From Richelia sp. UBA3308 (GTDB lineage Bacteria > Cyanobacteriota > Cyanobacteriia > Cyanobacteriales > Nostocaceae): a stretch of 19,418 nucleotides of DNA. The notes below the pieces were generated by a model. The model was not told where the DNA came from. It made no database searches and saw only the letters and a list, made by a program, of their open reading frames with translations. The position numbers were made by a program, and so were the translations under genes. Within the stretch, counting starts at the first letter, position 1. Each line of letters begins with the position of its first letter. This document shows positions 1-6,100 of this stretch, one piece after another. The DNA is taken from positions 13,529-32,946 of the forward strand of contig DESS01000006.1 in the NCBI GenBank assembly GCA_002361335.1, written 5' to 3'.

Positions 1-176
1 CGTTACTCGTTACTTGTTACTCAAAAACCCCACAGAATGCTAGTTTAACCCGACATGATATAAGGCATCTAAGCTAATTTTTTAGGTTTGCCATTGAAAA
101 CAGCTTGAATAATCCGGCAACTTGCCAAGGTATTATAAATTTATTCATAAATTAAACAATTAGGCAGTCAACCATT

Positions 177-698
177 ATGTTCTCAACAGATGATTTTGCG
201 CGGTACACTCAATGGTCAGGTATTGCCACCTTGATATTTGCTTTTATTACAATTGTCGGTTTTATCTTTAAGTGGGGTATCCGATTTCGATTGGCAGGTG
301 CCACGGGATTTATGTTGGTGGTAACAGGAGGTTTATTTCCTCTTTCTCTGGCTCCTATAACCCGTACTGTAATTCCGGGTGCTATTCGCTATACATTAGT
401 TTTCGATAATGGAGCATCACAAGCTGTAATTGCGATACCACCCAAAGTTACCGTTTCAGAATTAGATGCAACCTTACACCAAGCTGCGAGCGATTTATTT
501 TCCTATGGTAGGTTAGGTTCCCGAGAAGACAATCGATTAACTATTCGCGCTCGTACCATATTACATCCGGAACCGGGACTTTCCATACCGCTCTATTTAG
601 GACAAGTTAAGCGATCTCTTTCTAGTCGTGAAGATAGCGTAATGGAAATTGATATTTACGAAGACAATTTTGCTAAGTTACCAAGTTCTGATGGTTGA
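177..698 (+). CDS. ycf51: Ycf51 family membrane protein
   Basis: The 173-residue product matches the Ycf51 (DUF2518) family of cyanobacteria and some plastids as I remember it. Recognisable blocks are an N-terminal DDFARYTQWSGIAT, a KWGIRFRLAGATGF stretch, TRTVIPGAIRYTLVFDNGASQAVIAIPP and an ASDLFSYGRLG segment. Two hydrophobic stretches (about residues 14-30 and 38-58) look like membrane spans, followed by a soluble domain of about 115 residues. The length is normal for the family. The function is not established. The ATG at 177 is the only sensible start and has only a weak purine stretch (AGGCAG) upstream. The gene converges with the peptidoglycan-binding gene, with 13 bp between the two stop codons and no clear terminator. 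Family assignment is confident; the role is unknown. Confidence 0.85.
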   Translation: MFSTDDFARYTQWSGIATLIFAFITIVGFIFKWGIRFRLAGATGFMLVVTGGLFPLSLAPITRTVIPGAIRYTLVFDNGASQAVIAIPPKVTVSELDATLHQAASDLFSYGRLGSREDNRLTIRARTILHPEPGLSIPLYLGQVKRSLSSREDSVMEIDIYEDNFAKLPSSDG

Positions 699-711
699 CA
701 CTTAGAGAATT

Positions 712-1068
712 TTAACGAATCTTGTATAAAGCCTCCCAAGTGTCGTGATTAATGATTCCAGTTACTGGTACTTTACTGCGGCGTTGAAAACTTTGTACCG
801 CAGCTTCCATAACCCAACCGAAATCACCGTCTACGTATCCGATATAATCCGAAGTTGATTTGAGGATACGCTGTGCTTTCATTACCATTTCTCCTTGACT
901 ACCTTTTTTCAGTTCTGGCATCGGTGGTGGTTCACTTTTATTCTCTTGCTGGGGAGGCTTATCGTTTACAGCTTGCTCTTCCATAGAAAAGACTGTTTGC
1001 CCGAAGGTTTTAACTTCGCCATTTTTTTCTGGTTTTTGTGGTTTTTTAAATTTATTAAATGGTTTCAT
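712..1068 (-). CDS. Small peptidoglycan-binding-domain protein
   Basis: This 118-residue protein has a basic, proline-rich, low-complexity N-terminal half (about residues 1-50, KPFNKFKKPQKPEKNG then a PPQQENKSEPPPMPE linker) and a C-terminal PG_binding_1 domain (about 52-118). The domain shows the usual landmarks: GSQGEMVMKAQRIL, YVDGDFGWVMEAAVQSFQ and TGIINHDTWEALY. Such domains bind cell-wall peptidoglycan. No catalytic domain and no signal peptide are visible, so how it would reach the wall is unclear. I chose the ATG at 1068 because AAAGGGA lies just upstream at good spacing. An in-frame ATG at 1143 would add 25 residues with no family resemblance. The domain call is firm; the physiological role is unknown. 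Confidence 0.8.
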   Translation of the reverse strand: MKPFNKFKKPQKPEKNGEVKTFGQTVFSMEEQAVNDKPPQQENKSEPPPMPELKKGSQGEMVMKAQRILKSTSDYIGYVDGDFGWVMEAAVQSFQRRSKVPVTGIINHDTWEALYKIR

Positions 1069-1457
1069 ATGATTCCCTTTATAATTCTGACTTGAAAGTG
1101 AGTAGTAAATTGTCAGCGATCCATGGAGAAAAATAACTTTCATGCAAGAGCGCTGTTAGCGCAGCGTGCCGTTTGGGCATAATTTTTATTTCATGGGGAG
1201 TGTTTACTTTAAAGTATTTACACTCAGTCTATAATGTAGTTGCTATAACTTGTAGATTTACTATTTCTATGTTAATGGATTGATATTAATTATTTTCTTT
1301 TTTGACTAAATAGTTGATACCACATACTGAAACAAGTATTAATTACAGTTGAATTGTAACTAATTTGACTCGTGAATACACAAGGAAGGAAGTTTGTATC
1401 TTGATCTTCAATTAATTATTAATGTTTTCCGGTAAAATTTGAGATTGGCTATTGATT

Positions 1458-1491
1458 TGCGATAAGCCTCCGGCATGGGCTTTGCGATCGC
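1458..1491 (+). repeat. HIP1-containing short dispersed repeat, copy 1
   Basis: TGCGATAAGCC, a short spacer containing CATG, then GGCTTTGCGATCGC. The arms AAGCC/GGCTT can pair, and the right end is a HIP1 octamer. A second copy in the opposite orientation lies at 8580-8615. Short repeats of this kind are common in cyanobacterial intergenic DNA. Confidence 0.6.
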
Positions 1492-1583
1492 CAAAACAAG
1501 GAATAGGTTATTGATCGTGTTGGATTATTAGTTGAGAATTAATCAAAAGCATCATACTGACTTCAAAGAAAGGAAAATTTGCA

Positions 1584-1691
1584 ATGTTGGTATGTGTAAG
1601 GGAAGCTGCAAATAGTCCGACTACTATAAGTCTGGTGAATCAACAAACAAAGCTCACCGTTCTATGTTGGCTTATAAGTCAGCATATTTAA
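1584..1691 (+). CDS. Possible 35-residue leader or small ORF
   Basis: An ATG at 1584 preceded by AAAGGAAAA (about 10 nt spacing) opens a 35-codon frame reading MLVCVREAANSPTTISLV and so on, ending in TAA at 1689-1691, about 65 bp before the dehydrogenase gene. It resembles no family I know. The ribosome-binding site is better than that of the downstream gene, which is the only reason to list it. It may be fortuitous, or part of a structured leader. Confidence 0.2.
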   Translation: MLVCVREAANSPTTISLVNQQTKLTVLCWLISQHI

Positions 1692-1755
1692 GCATATTTA
1701 TATAAAAATGGTATAAGTGCTATTTTAATTAATTAGTCAAAAATTAATTAGTTAT

Positions 1756-2967
1756 ATGTTTAATCAATCAAAAAAAACTTTGTCTGCTCAAACATCCAGT
1801 TCTTTATTAACTCTGGCGGTAGCCCCAGCAAAAGTAATTCGTGGTAGCCAAATTCTCGATGGTGCTGTAGATGCCATCTGTGGTTTGGGAAATCGTCCTT
1901 TGGTTATTGGTGGCGATCGCAGTTTAAATCTCCCTAAATGGCAAAATTATATCCTAAGTTTGGAATCTCATGAATTTAAATTGCAACAGGCTTGTTATAC
2001 TCCTGATTGCAGTGAAGGAAGTTTAGAAAATTTACGAAATAAGGCAGAAATTCATCAAGCTGATGTAATCATCGGTGTTGGTGGCGGTAAAGCTTTAGAT
2101 ACGGCGAAACTAGTAGCTCATCAGTTGCAAATACCAGTAGTAACAATTCCCACTTCGGCGGCAACTTGTGCGGCTTGGACTGCCCTTTCTAACGTATATT
2201 CTAATGAAGGGGCGTTTTTGTATGACGTGGCTCTGGATAAATGTCCGGATTTACTGATATTAGATTACGATTTGATTCAAACCGCACCGCAAAATACTTT
2301 AGTCGCCGGAATTGGCGATGCTATAGCGAAGTGGTATGAAGCATCAGTAAGTAGCGGACATTCAGAACAAACTTTAATTATTGCAGCAGTTCAACAAGCG
2401 CGAGTTTTACGGGATATTTTATTACAAAAGTCCGTTGCTGCTTTACAATCCCCTGGAAGTGAAGTTTGGCGAGAAGTTGTAGACGCTACAGTTTTACTCG
2501 CTGGGGTTATTGGCGGAATTGGCGGCGCACAATGTCGTACTGTGGCAGCTCATGCAGTACATAATGGTTTAACCCATGTTTGTGGGCGCGGTAGCATTCA
2601 TGGTGAAAAAGTTGCTTACGGTATTTTGGTGCAGTTGCGTTTGGAAGAAATGTTACAAGGAAACCAATTGGCTGCTGCTGCTAGACAACAATTGCTCAAA
2701 TTTTATGCAGAAATTGGATTACCCCAAAAGCTGGATGATTTGGGTTTGGGTAACTTGACACTCAAACAATTGAGCATGGCGGCAGAATTTGCTTTATTAC
2801 CCAATTCTGATATTCACAGACTACCGTTTAAAGTTTCTCTAGAACAATTAATGGCGGCGATGGTATCTACTACAGCACCAATAGAAACAAGTAGTTGTTC
2901 ATCGGATTTAACTTCTGGAATTAACTCCATGAAGAAGTTATCTAGTTCTAGGGAAAACAGAACATAA
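1756..2967 (+). CDS. Iron-containing alcohol dehydrogenase family protein (glycerol dehydrogenase-like)
   Basis: The 403-residue product belongs to the group III metal-dependent alcohol dehydrogenases, closest in pattern to GldA-type glycerol dehydrogenases. The NAD-binding half carries VIIGVGGGKALDTAKLVA (about 104-121) and the PTSAATCAAWTALSNVYSNEG loop. The metal site is represented by Asp188 (GIGDAIAKWYE) and by histidines in AAHAVHNGL (266 and 269) and SIHGEKVAYG (282). The catalytic core therefore looks intact. The expected reaction is NAD(P)-linked polyol/ketone interconversion; the substrate cannot be read from sequence. The last 35 or so residues are Ser/Thr-rich and look like an unstructured tail. 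The ATG at 1756 lacks a Shine-Dalgarno sequence. The gene is followed by 395 bp of repeat-rich DNA, so co-transcription with the aminotransferase is doubtful. Confidence 0.8.
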   Translation: MFNQSKKTLSAQTSSSLLTLAVAPAKVIRGSQILDGAVDAICGLGNRPLVIGGDRSLNLPKWQNYILSLESHEFKLQQACYTPDCSEGSLENLRNKAEIHQADVIIGVGGGKALDTAKLVAHQLQIPVVTIPTSAATCAAWTALSNVYSNEGAFLYDVALDKCPDLLILDYDLIQTAPQNTLVAGIGDAIAKWYEASVSSGHSEQTLIIAAVQQARVLRDILLQKSVAALQSPGSEVWREVVDATVLLAGVIGGIGGAQCRTVAAHAVHNGLTHVCGRGSIHGEKVAYGILVQLRLEEMLQGNQLAAAARQQLLKFYAEIGLPQKLDDLGLGNLTLKQLSMAAEFALLPNSDIHRLPFKVSLEQLMAAMVSTTAPIETSSCSSDLTSGINSMKKLSSSRENRT

Positions 2968-3087
2968 AAGTATTGTTTTGTCAATAATTAGACTTGTTTT
3001 AAAAGTAGTAAAACTCTTTATAAAGTTGAATAACACCAAAGGAAAGAGGATGTTTAAAAAGTATAGTTTTTAAGGCAATTCTTCTAT

Positions 3088-3156
3088 GATCCCCCCTTTC
3101 CCCCCTTATAAAGAGGGGTAACGGCTCCCCCTTATAAAAGGAGATTTAGGGGGATC
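3088..3156. repeat. GATCCCCC/GGGGGATC inverted-repeat element
   Basis: The 69-bp segment begins GATCCCCCCTTT and ends TTTAGGGGGATC. Internally it has two further C-rich/G-rich dyads (CCCCTTATAAAGAGGGG and CTCCCCCTTATAAAAGGAG). Elements with these ends and the CCCCCTTATAAA core are common in cyanobacterial intergenic DNA and look like tiny non-autonomous mobile elements. Confidence 0.65.
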
Positions 3157-3217
3157 TAAAAAGTTTTAAGCTATGTTAATCACCCATCGTTACATCCTCT
3201 AAGAGCCTTCAATATCC

Positions 3218-3243
3218 CTCTTGTGGTACGGGCATCCCTGCCC
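3218..3243 (+). repeat. Dispersed 26-bp repeat, copy 1
   Basis: This copy begins CTCTTGTGGTACGGGCAT and matches 15352-15377 at 24 of 26 bases. The internal GGGCATCCCTGCCC forms a small GGGCA/TGCCC hairpin. Confidence 0.6.
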
Positions 3244-3260
3244 GTCTTAATTTTGACAAC

Positions 3261-3289
3261 ATGTATTACAGTCAACGGAAAACCGCTAT
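3261..3289 (-). repeat. Half of an ATAGC(G/A)GTTTTC inverted-repeat element
   Basis: Read on the minus strand this is ATAGCGGTTTTC followed by TGTAATACAT. That closely matches the left end of the element at 5902-6030. Only one end is present here, so it is a solo or decayed copy. Confidence 0.5.
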
Positions 3290-3362
3290 ATTTGTGCTGA
3301 ATGTCTATTGATTACGGTGCTAATTTCTTGGTAATCTAACAATTCAATAGTTAAATCTAAAA

Positions 3363-4574
3363 ATGAATTTAGACTGGATAATCCCAGCCCAAAGAATACA
3401 AAAGCTACCTGCTTATCCATTTGCTCGGTTGGATGAATTGAAAGCCAAAGCACGGGAACAGGGTTTAGATTTGATTGATTTGGGTATGGGAAACCCTGAT
3501 GGTGCAACTCCCAAAGCTGTAATTGATAGAGCCATAGAAGCTCTAAAAAATCCCGACAATCACGGTTATCCTCCTTTTGAAGGAACCGCTAATTTCCGCA
3601 AGGCGATTACTAATTGGTACCATCGCCGTTATCATGTTAATTTAGATCCCGATAGCGAAGCTTTACCACTGCTAGGTTCTAAGGAAGGATTGGGACATTT
3701 AGCTTTAGCTTATGTAAATCCTGGTGATGTGGTTTTAGTACCTTCTCCATCTTATCCCGTTCATTTTCGAGGCCCAGTAATTGCTGGTGGTGAAATCCAT
3801 AGTTTAATTTTAAAACCAGAAAATGACTGGTTAATTGATTTAACAGCAATACCCGATACCGTAGCCAAACGAGCAAAAATACTTTATTTCAATTATCCTA
3901 ACAATCCTACTGCCGCTACGGCACCCCGGGAATTTTTTGAAGAAATAGTTGCTTTTGCTCAAAAATACGAAATTATTTTGGTACACGATTTGTGTTATGC
4001 CGAATTAGCATTCGATGGCTATCAGCCCACAAGTTTACTAGAAATTCCTGACGCGAAAGATATTGGCGTGGAATTCCACACAATGTCTAAAACCTACAAT
4101 ATGGCTGGTTGGCGTGTAGGTTTTGTGGTAGGAAATCGCCATGTCATCCAAGGTTTACGAACCTTGAAAACAAACTTGGATTATGGTATTTTTTCAGCAT
4201 TGCAGGCAGCAGCCCAAACAGCTTTAGAATTACCAGATAGTTATTTACAACAAGTTCAACAACGGTACTCTACCCGTCGCGATTTCCTGATTGAAGGTTT
4301 GACAGATTTGGGTTGGAATCTTTCTAAAACCAAAGCAACAATGTATTTGTGGATTCCTTCTCCTGTAGGCATGAATTCCACTGATTTTGCTTTACATTTA
4401 TTACAGCAAACAGGCGTAGTAGTTACTCCCGGTAATGCCTTTGGTGCTGGTGGTGAAAATTATGTCCGTATTAGTTTGATTGCTGATACTCAACGCCTTA
4501 AGGAAGTTTTGCATAGATTTAAGGAAGCAGGTATTCGCTATCACTCCAAGCCTGTAATTTCTAGTTCAAAATAA
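3363..4574 (+). CDS. Class I/II PLP-dependent aminotransferase (aspartate / LL-diaminopimelate aminotransferase-like)
   Basis: The 403-residue protein is a complete fold-type I aminotransferase. Visible landmarks are the N-terminal DLGMGNPDGATP, YPPFEGTANFRKAI, the cofactor-binding LLGSKEGLGHLALAYVNPGD, NYPNNPTAA, HDLCYAELAFDGY, and MSKTYNMAGWRVGF with the Schiff-base lysine at about residue 243. The substrate-carboxylate arginine is probably in NYVRISL near the C-terminus. The pattern is that of the cyanobacterial enzymes usually annotated as aspartate or LL-diaminopimelate aminotransferases, which serve amino-acid and lysine/cell-wall precursor synthesis. The exact substrate is not readable. 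No Shine-Dalgarno precedes the ATG at 3363. arsR begins 42 bp downstream on the same strand, so it may be read through from this gene, but no functional link to arsenic is known to me. Confidence 0.85.
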   Translation: MNLDWIIPAQRIQKLPAYPFARLDELKAKAREQGLDLIDLGMGNPDGATPKAVIDRAIEALKNPDNHGYPPFEGTANFRKAITNWYHRRYHVNLDPDSEALPLLGSKEGLGHLALAYVNPGDVVLVPSPSYPVHFRGPVIAGGEIHSLILKPENDWLIDLTAIPDTVAKRAKILYFNYPNNPTAATAPREFFEEIVAFAQKYEIILVHDLCYAELAFDGYQPTSLLEIPDAKDIGVEFHTMSKTYNMAGWRVGFVVGNRHVIQGLRTLKTNLDYGIFSALQAAAQTALELPDSYLQQVQQRYSTRRDFLIEGLTDLGWNLSKTKATMYLWIPSPVGMNSTDFALHLLQQTGVVVTPGNAFGAGGENYVRISLIADTQRLKEVLHRFKEAGIRYHSKPVISSSK

Positions 4575-4592
4575 ATATAGCTTATTTAAAAT

Positions 4593-4612
4593 CCCGCAAT
4601 AACCCGCAATAA
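4593..4612 (+). repeat. Perfect tandem 10-mer upstream of arsR
   Basis: CCCGCAATAA is repeated twice without interruption, ending four bases before the arsR start codon. Its position suggests either a translation or regulatory element or a recent slippage duplication. It is not a dyad, so it is not a typical ArsR operator. Confidence 0.6.
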
Positions 4613-4616
4613 ATTA

Positions 4617-4943
4617 ATGCAACAAACGAATATTACGGTTCCACATATTATTGTTTCCGGCTTTCATGCCTTATCGGAACCTTTACGTGTTAAAGTAATA
4701 CATCTACTGCGAAATCGTGAAATCTGTGTTTGTGATTTGTGCAATGTTTTGGATGTTAGTCAATCGAAGCTGTCTTTTCATCTTAAAAACCTTAAAGAAG
4801 CTAACTTAGTTTGCGCTCGTCAAGAAGGGCGTTGGATTTACTACAGCCTTAACCAATCTCAGTTTACAGTACTACAAAACTACTTAGCACAATACAGTCA
4901 ACCTAGTACTATTCTACCAGCACCTTCTTGTAAAGATTCGTGA
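4617..4943 (+). CDS. arsR: ArsR-family arsenic-responsive repressor
   Basis: The 108-residue winged-helix protein of the ArsR/SmtB family carries the classic alpha-3 arsenite-binding motif EICVCDLC, with cysteines at residues 37, 39 and 42. It corresponds to the ELCVCDLC site of plasmid R773 ArsR. The recognition helix-turn-helix follows (LDVSQSKLSFHLKNLKEANLV, about 45-65), then the beta-hairpin wing (ARQEGRWIYYSLN). Known ArsR proteins repress ars genes and release DNA on binding As(III)/Sb(III). The C-terminal tail ends PAPSCKDS and contains an extra cysteine. It lies 42 bp after the aminotransferase on the same strand, and converges with the leftward ars genes instead of heading their operon, so any control over them would act in trans. 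Confidence 0.93.
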   Translation: MQQTNITVPHIIVSGFHALSEPLRVKVIHLLRNREICVCDLCNVLDVSQSKLSFHLKNLKEANLVCARQEGRWIYYSLNQSQFTVLQNYLAQYSQPSTILPAPSCKDS

Positions 4944-4972
4944 TTGCAGTAATATCCACCGCTTCTAAATAC

Positions 4973-5295
4973 CTACCCATATTTGTACATATCTGGACAA
5001 AAGGGTAGAAAAACTGACGGTATAAAAGTTTTTTCTACTAGAAGCGCCTTGCAGCTTGGTTCCATTGTTAAGATAACTAAGGATCCTTGACCTCTAGTAG
5101 GCAGTTAGCCACATTGTCTACTGACAATGGAATTAAAAAATATTTAATTAAGCCCAAATGGCAACTTACCGTGCTTCCCTTACTTCATGTAAGGCTAGGC
5201 GATAATTGTGGGTAGAACTTATAAATCAGTGTACCACATTACAATCAAATATTTTTCTGATGGACATTTGGTGGTATTTGTACAGATATGGGTAG
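4973..5295. mobile_element. 323-bp MITE-like element between arsR and arsC
   Basis: The left end CTACCCATATTTGTACA (4973-4989) is the inverse of the right end TGTACAGATATGGGTAG (5279-5295) at 16 of 17 positions. Further internal dyads are CTACTAGA (5035-5042) with TCTAGTAG (5093-5100), and TTCCATTGT (5060-5068) with ACAATGGAA (5124-5132). There is no ORF of useful size, as expected for a non-autonomous element. I could not find a convincing target-site duplication. It sits in the 492-bp gap between the convergent arsR and arsC genes. Confidence 0.6.
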
Positions 5296-5435
5296 CTTTT
5301 ATTTAAAAGTAACTAACCCTGGAGAGAATTTTTGATTAGTTAGCCTAAAATCCTCTGAATAACGCCAAATTTTTAATTCATCCGGATGATTTACGTTTTT
5401 GTCGATAACTAACTTAAATTAAAAAGATAAATCAA

Positions 5436-5831
5436 CTAACTCAAATTCTCAATCAACTGAATCACTCTTTGTTTTACTTCCTCGCGAATCCGGCGAAATG
5501 TCTCCATATCTTCGCCTTCGGGATCGTCTAACTGCCAATCTTCAAATACTTCTCTTGTCACCCATTCAGGTGGTAAATTTACACCACAACCGCATAAGGA
5601 AATCACTGCATCGTAATCTTCGGGATTAAAATCACTTAAAGGCTTTGATTCCTGATTGCTGATATCGATACCAATCTCAGACATTATTTCTACTGTTTTG
5701 GGATCTACAAAACTTGCTTCTAAACCCGAACTTGTAACGGCTATTTTACCTTCTCCTAAGGTACGAGCAAATCCTTCAGCCATTTGCGAACGGCGAGAAT
5801 TCTTTTTACAAACAAACATTACTTTTTTCAT
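5436..5831 (-). CDS. arsC: Arsenate reductase, Synechocystis ArsC type (LMW-PTPase fold)
   Basis: The 131-residue protein has the low-molecular-weight phosphatase fold. An N-terminal CX5R loop, CKKNSRRS, has the nucleophile Cys8. The redox pair Cys80/Cys82 lies in ISLCGCGVNLP, then comes EDWQLDDPEGED with the catalytic DDP aspartate. Cys8, Cys80 and Cys82 are the positions described for the glutathione/glutaredoxin-dependent ArsC of Synechocystis, so the enzyme should reduce As(V) to As(III). The two other cysteines I recall in that homologue (13 and 35) are Arg and Ser here. I chose the ATG at 5831 because the protein then starts MKKVMFVC as in homologues; the upstream in-frame ATG at 5879 adds 16 unrelated residues. 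It is the last gene of the leftward ars series, 269 bp after arsJ. A TTGATATCAA palindrome abuts the start. Confidence 0.93.
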   Translation of the reverse strand: MKKVMFVCKKNSRRSQMAEGFARTLGEGKIAVTSSGLEASFVDPKTVEIMSEIGIDISNQESKPLSDFNPEDYDAVISLCGCGVNLPPEWVTREVFEDWQLDDPEGEDMETFRRIREEVKQRVIQLIENLS

Positions 5832-5832
5832 T

Positions 5833-5842
5833 TTGATATCAA
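5833..5842. promoter_or_regulatory. TTGATATCAA palindrome at the arsC start (candidate operator)
   Basis: A perfect 10-bp palindrome one base upstream of the arsC ATG. Related TTGA/TCAA dyads lie upstream of the aquaporin (11338-11349) and GAPDH (8534-8542) genes. The placement suggests a repressor site, but the motif is short and similar strings occur inside coding regions, so this is a candidate only. Confidence 0.3.
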
Positions 5843-5901
5843 GGGTTGGCGATCGCAGTATAATTGTATTTCGCCACAAATTTATTCAAATATTAACAGT
5901 T

Positions 5902-6030
5902 ATAGCAGTTTTCGGTTAAATGTAATACATTTTAAACCTTACCCTGTTCTTACGGACATCCCTTTCCTTACTAAGGAGAGGGAACGAGGGTGAGGTAAAA
6001 TTTGTATTCTATGCAAGTGAAAAGCGGTAT
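5902..6030. mobile_element. 129-bp MITE-like inverted-repeat element
   Basis: The left end starts ATAGCAGTTTTCGG (5902) and runs to TGTAATACAT (5930). The right end (6003-6030) read on the other strand starts ATACCGCTTTTCAC and ends AGAATACA. The 28-base ends agree at about 19 positions, conserved in blocks. The core holds a hairpin CCCTTTCCTT/AAGGAGAGGG (9 of 10). A solo end of the same family is at 3261-3289. It lies between arsJ and arsC. Confidence 0.55.
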
Positions 6031-6039
6031 ATTATAACA

Positions 6040-6064
6040 TACAGCACTTGTGCGAAGTGCTGTA
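6040..6064. terminator. Strong hairpin downstream of arsJ
   Basis: A perfect 10-bp inverted repeat, TACAGCACTT and AAGTGCTGTA, with a 5-nt GTGCG loop, starts 37 bp after the arsJ stop. Neither side has a U-tract, so intrinsic termination is uncertain. It could instead be an RNA-processing or attenuation hairpin between arsJ and arsC. Confidence 0.4.
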
Positions 6065-6100
6065 TAACTATAACTATCAATATATTCAGAATTGAAAAAG

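Larger units (their letters stand above)
1069..1755. other. Gene-poor intergenic region with repeats
   Basis: About 690 bp with no convincing gene. It holds a short GC-rich cyanobacterial repeat remnant around 1148-1180 (GCGCTG-TTA-GCGC), the HIP1-containing repeat at 1458-1491, a possible 35-codon ORF at 1584-1691 and a perfect tandem AGCATATTTA at 1681-1700. A series of small dyads lies around 1615-1680. The promoter of the 1756 gene must lie here, but I cannot point to a clear -35/-10 pair. Confidence 0.6.
2968..3362. other. Repeat-rich intergenic gap
   Basis: 395 bp without a gene. It contains three different cyanobacterial-type repeats: a GATCCCCC-ended stem-loop (3088-3156), a CTCTTGTGGTACGGGCAT repeat (3218-3243) and an inverted-repeat half-element (3261-3289). 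No clear terminator or promoter is visible. Confidence 0.6.

Noticed and set aside
1584..1680. Possible cobalamin-type riboswitch upstream of the GldA-like gene
   Set aside because: AAGGGAAGCTGCAAATAGTCCGA vaguely recalls part of the B12-box neighbourhood, but the conserved GCCACTG and C-rich core elements are missing.
3088..3156. GATCCCCC stem-loop as terminator of the GldA-like gene
   Set aside because: It has multiple internal dyads and no U-tract, begins 120 bp after the stop and matches a common dispersed repeat, so termination is not supported.
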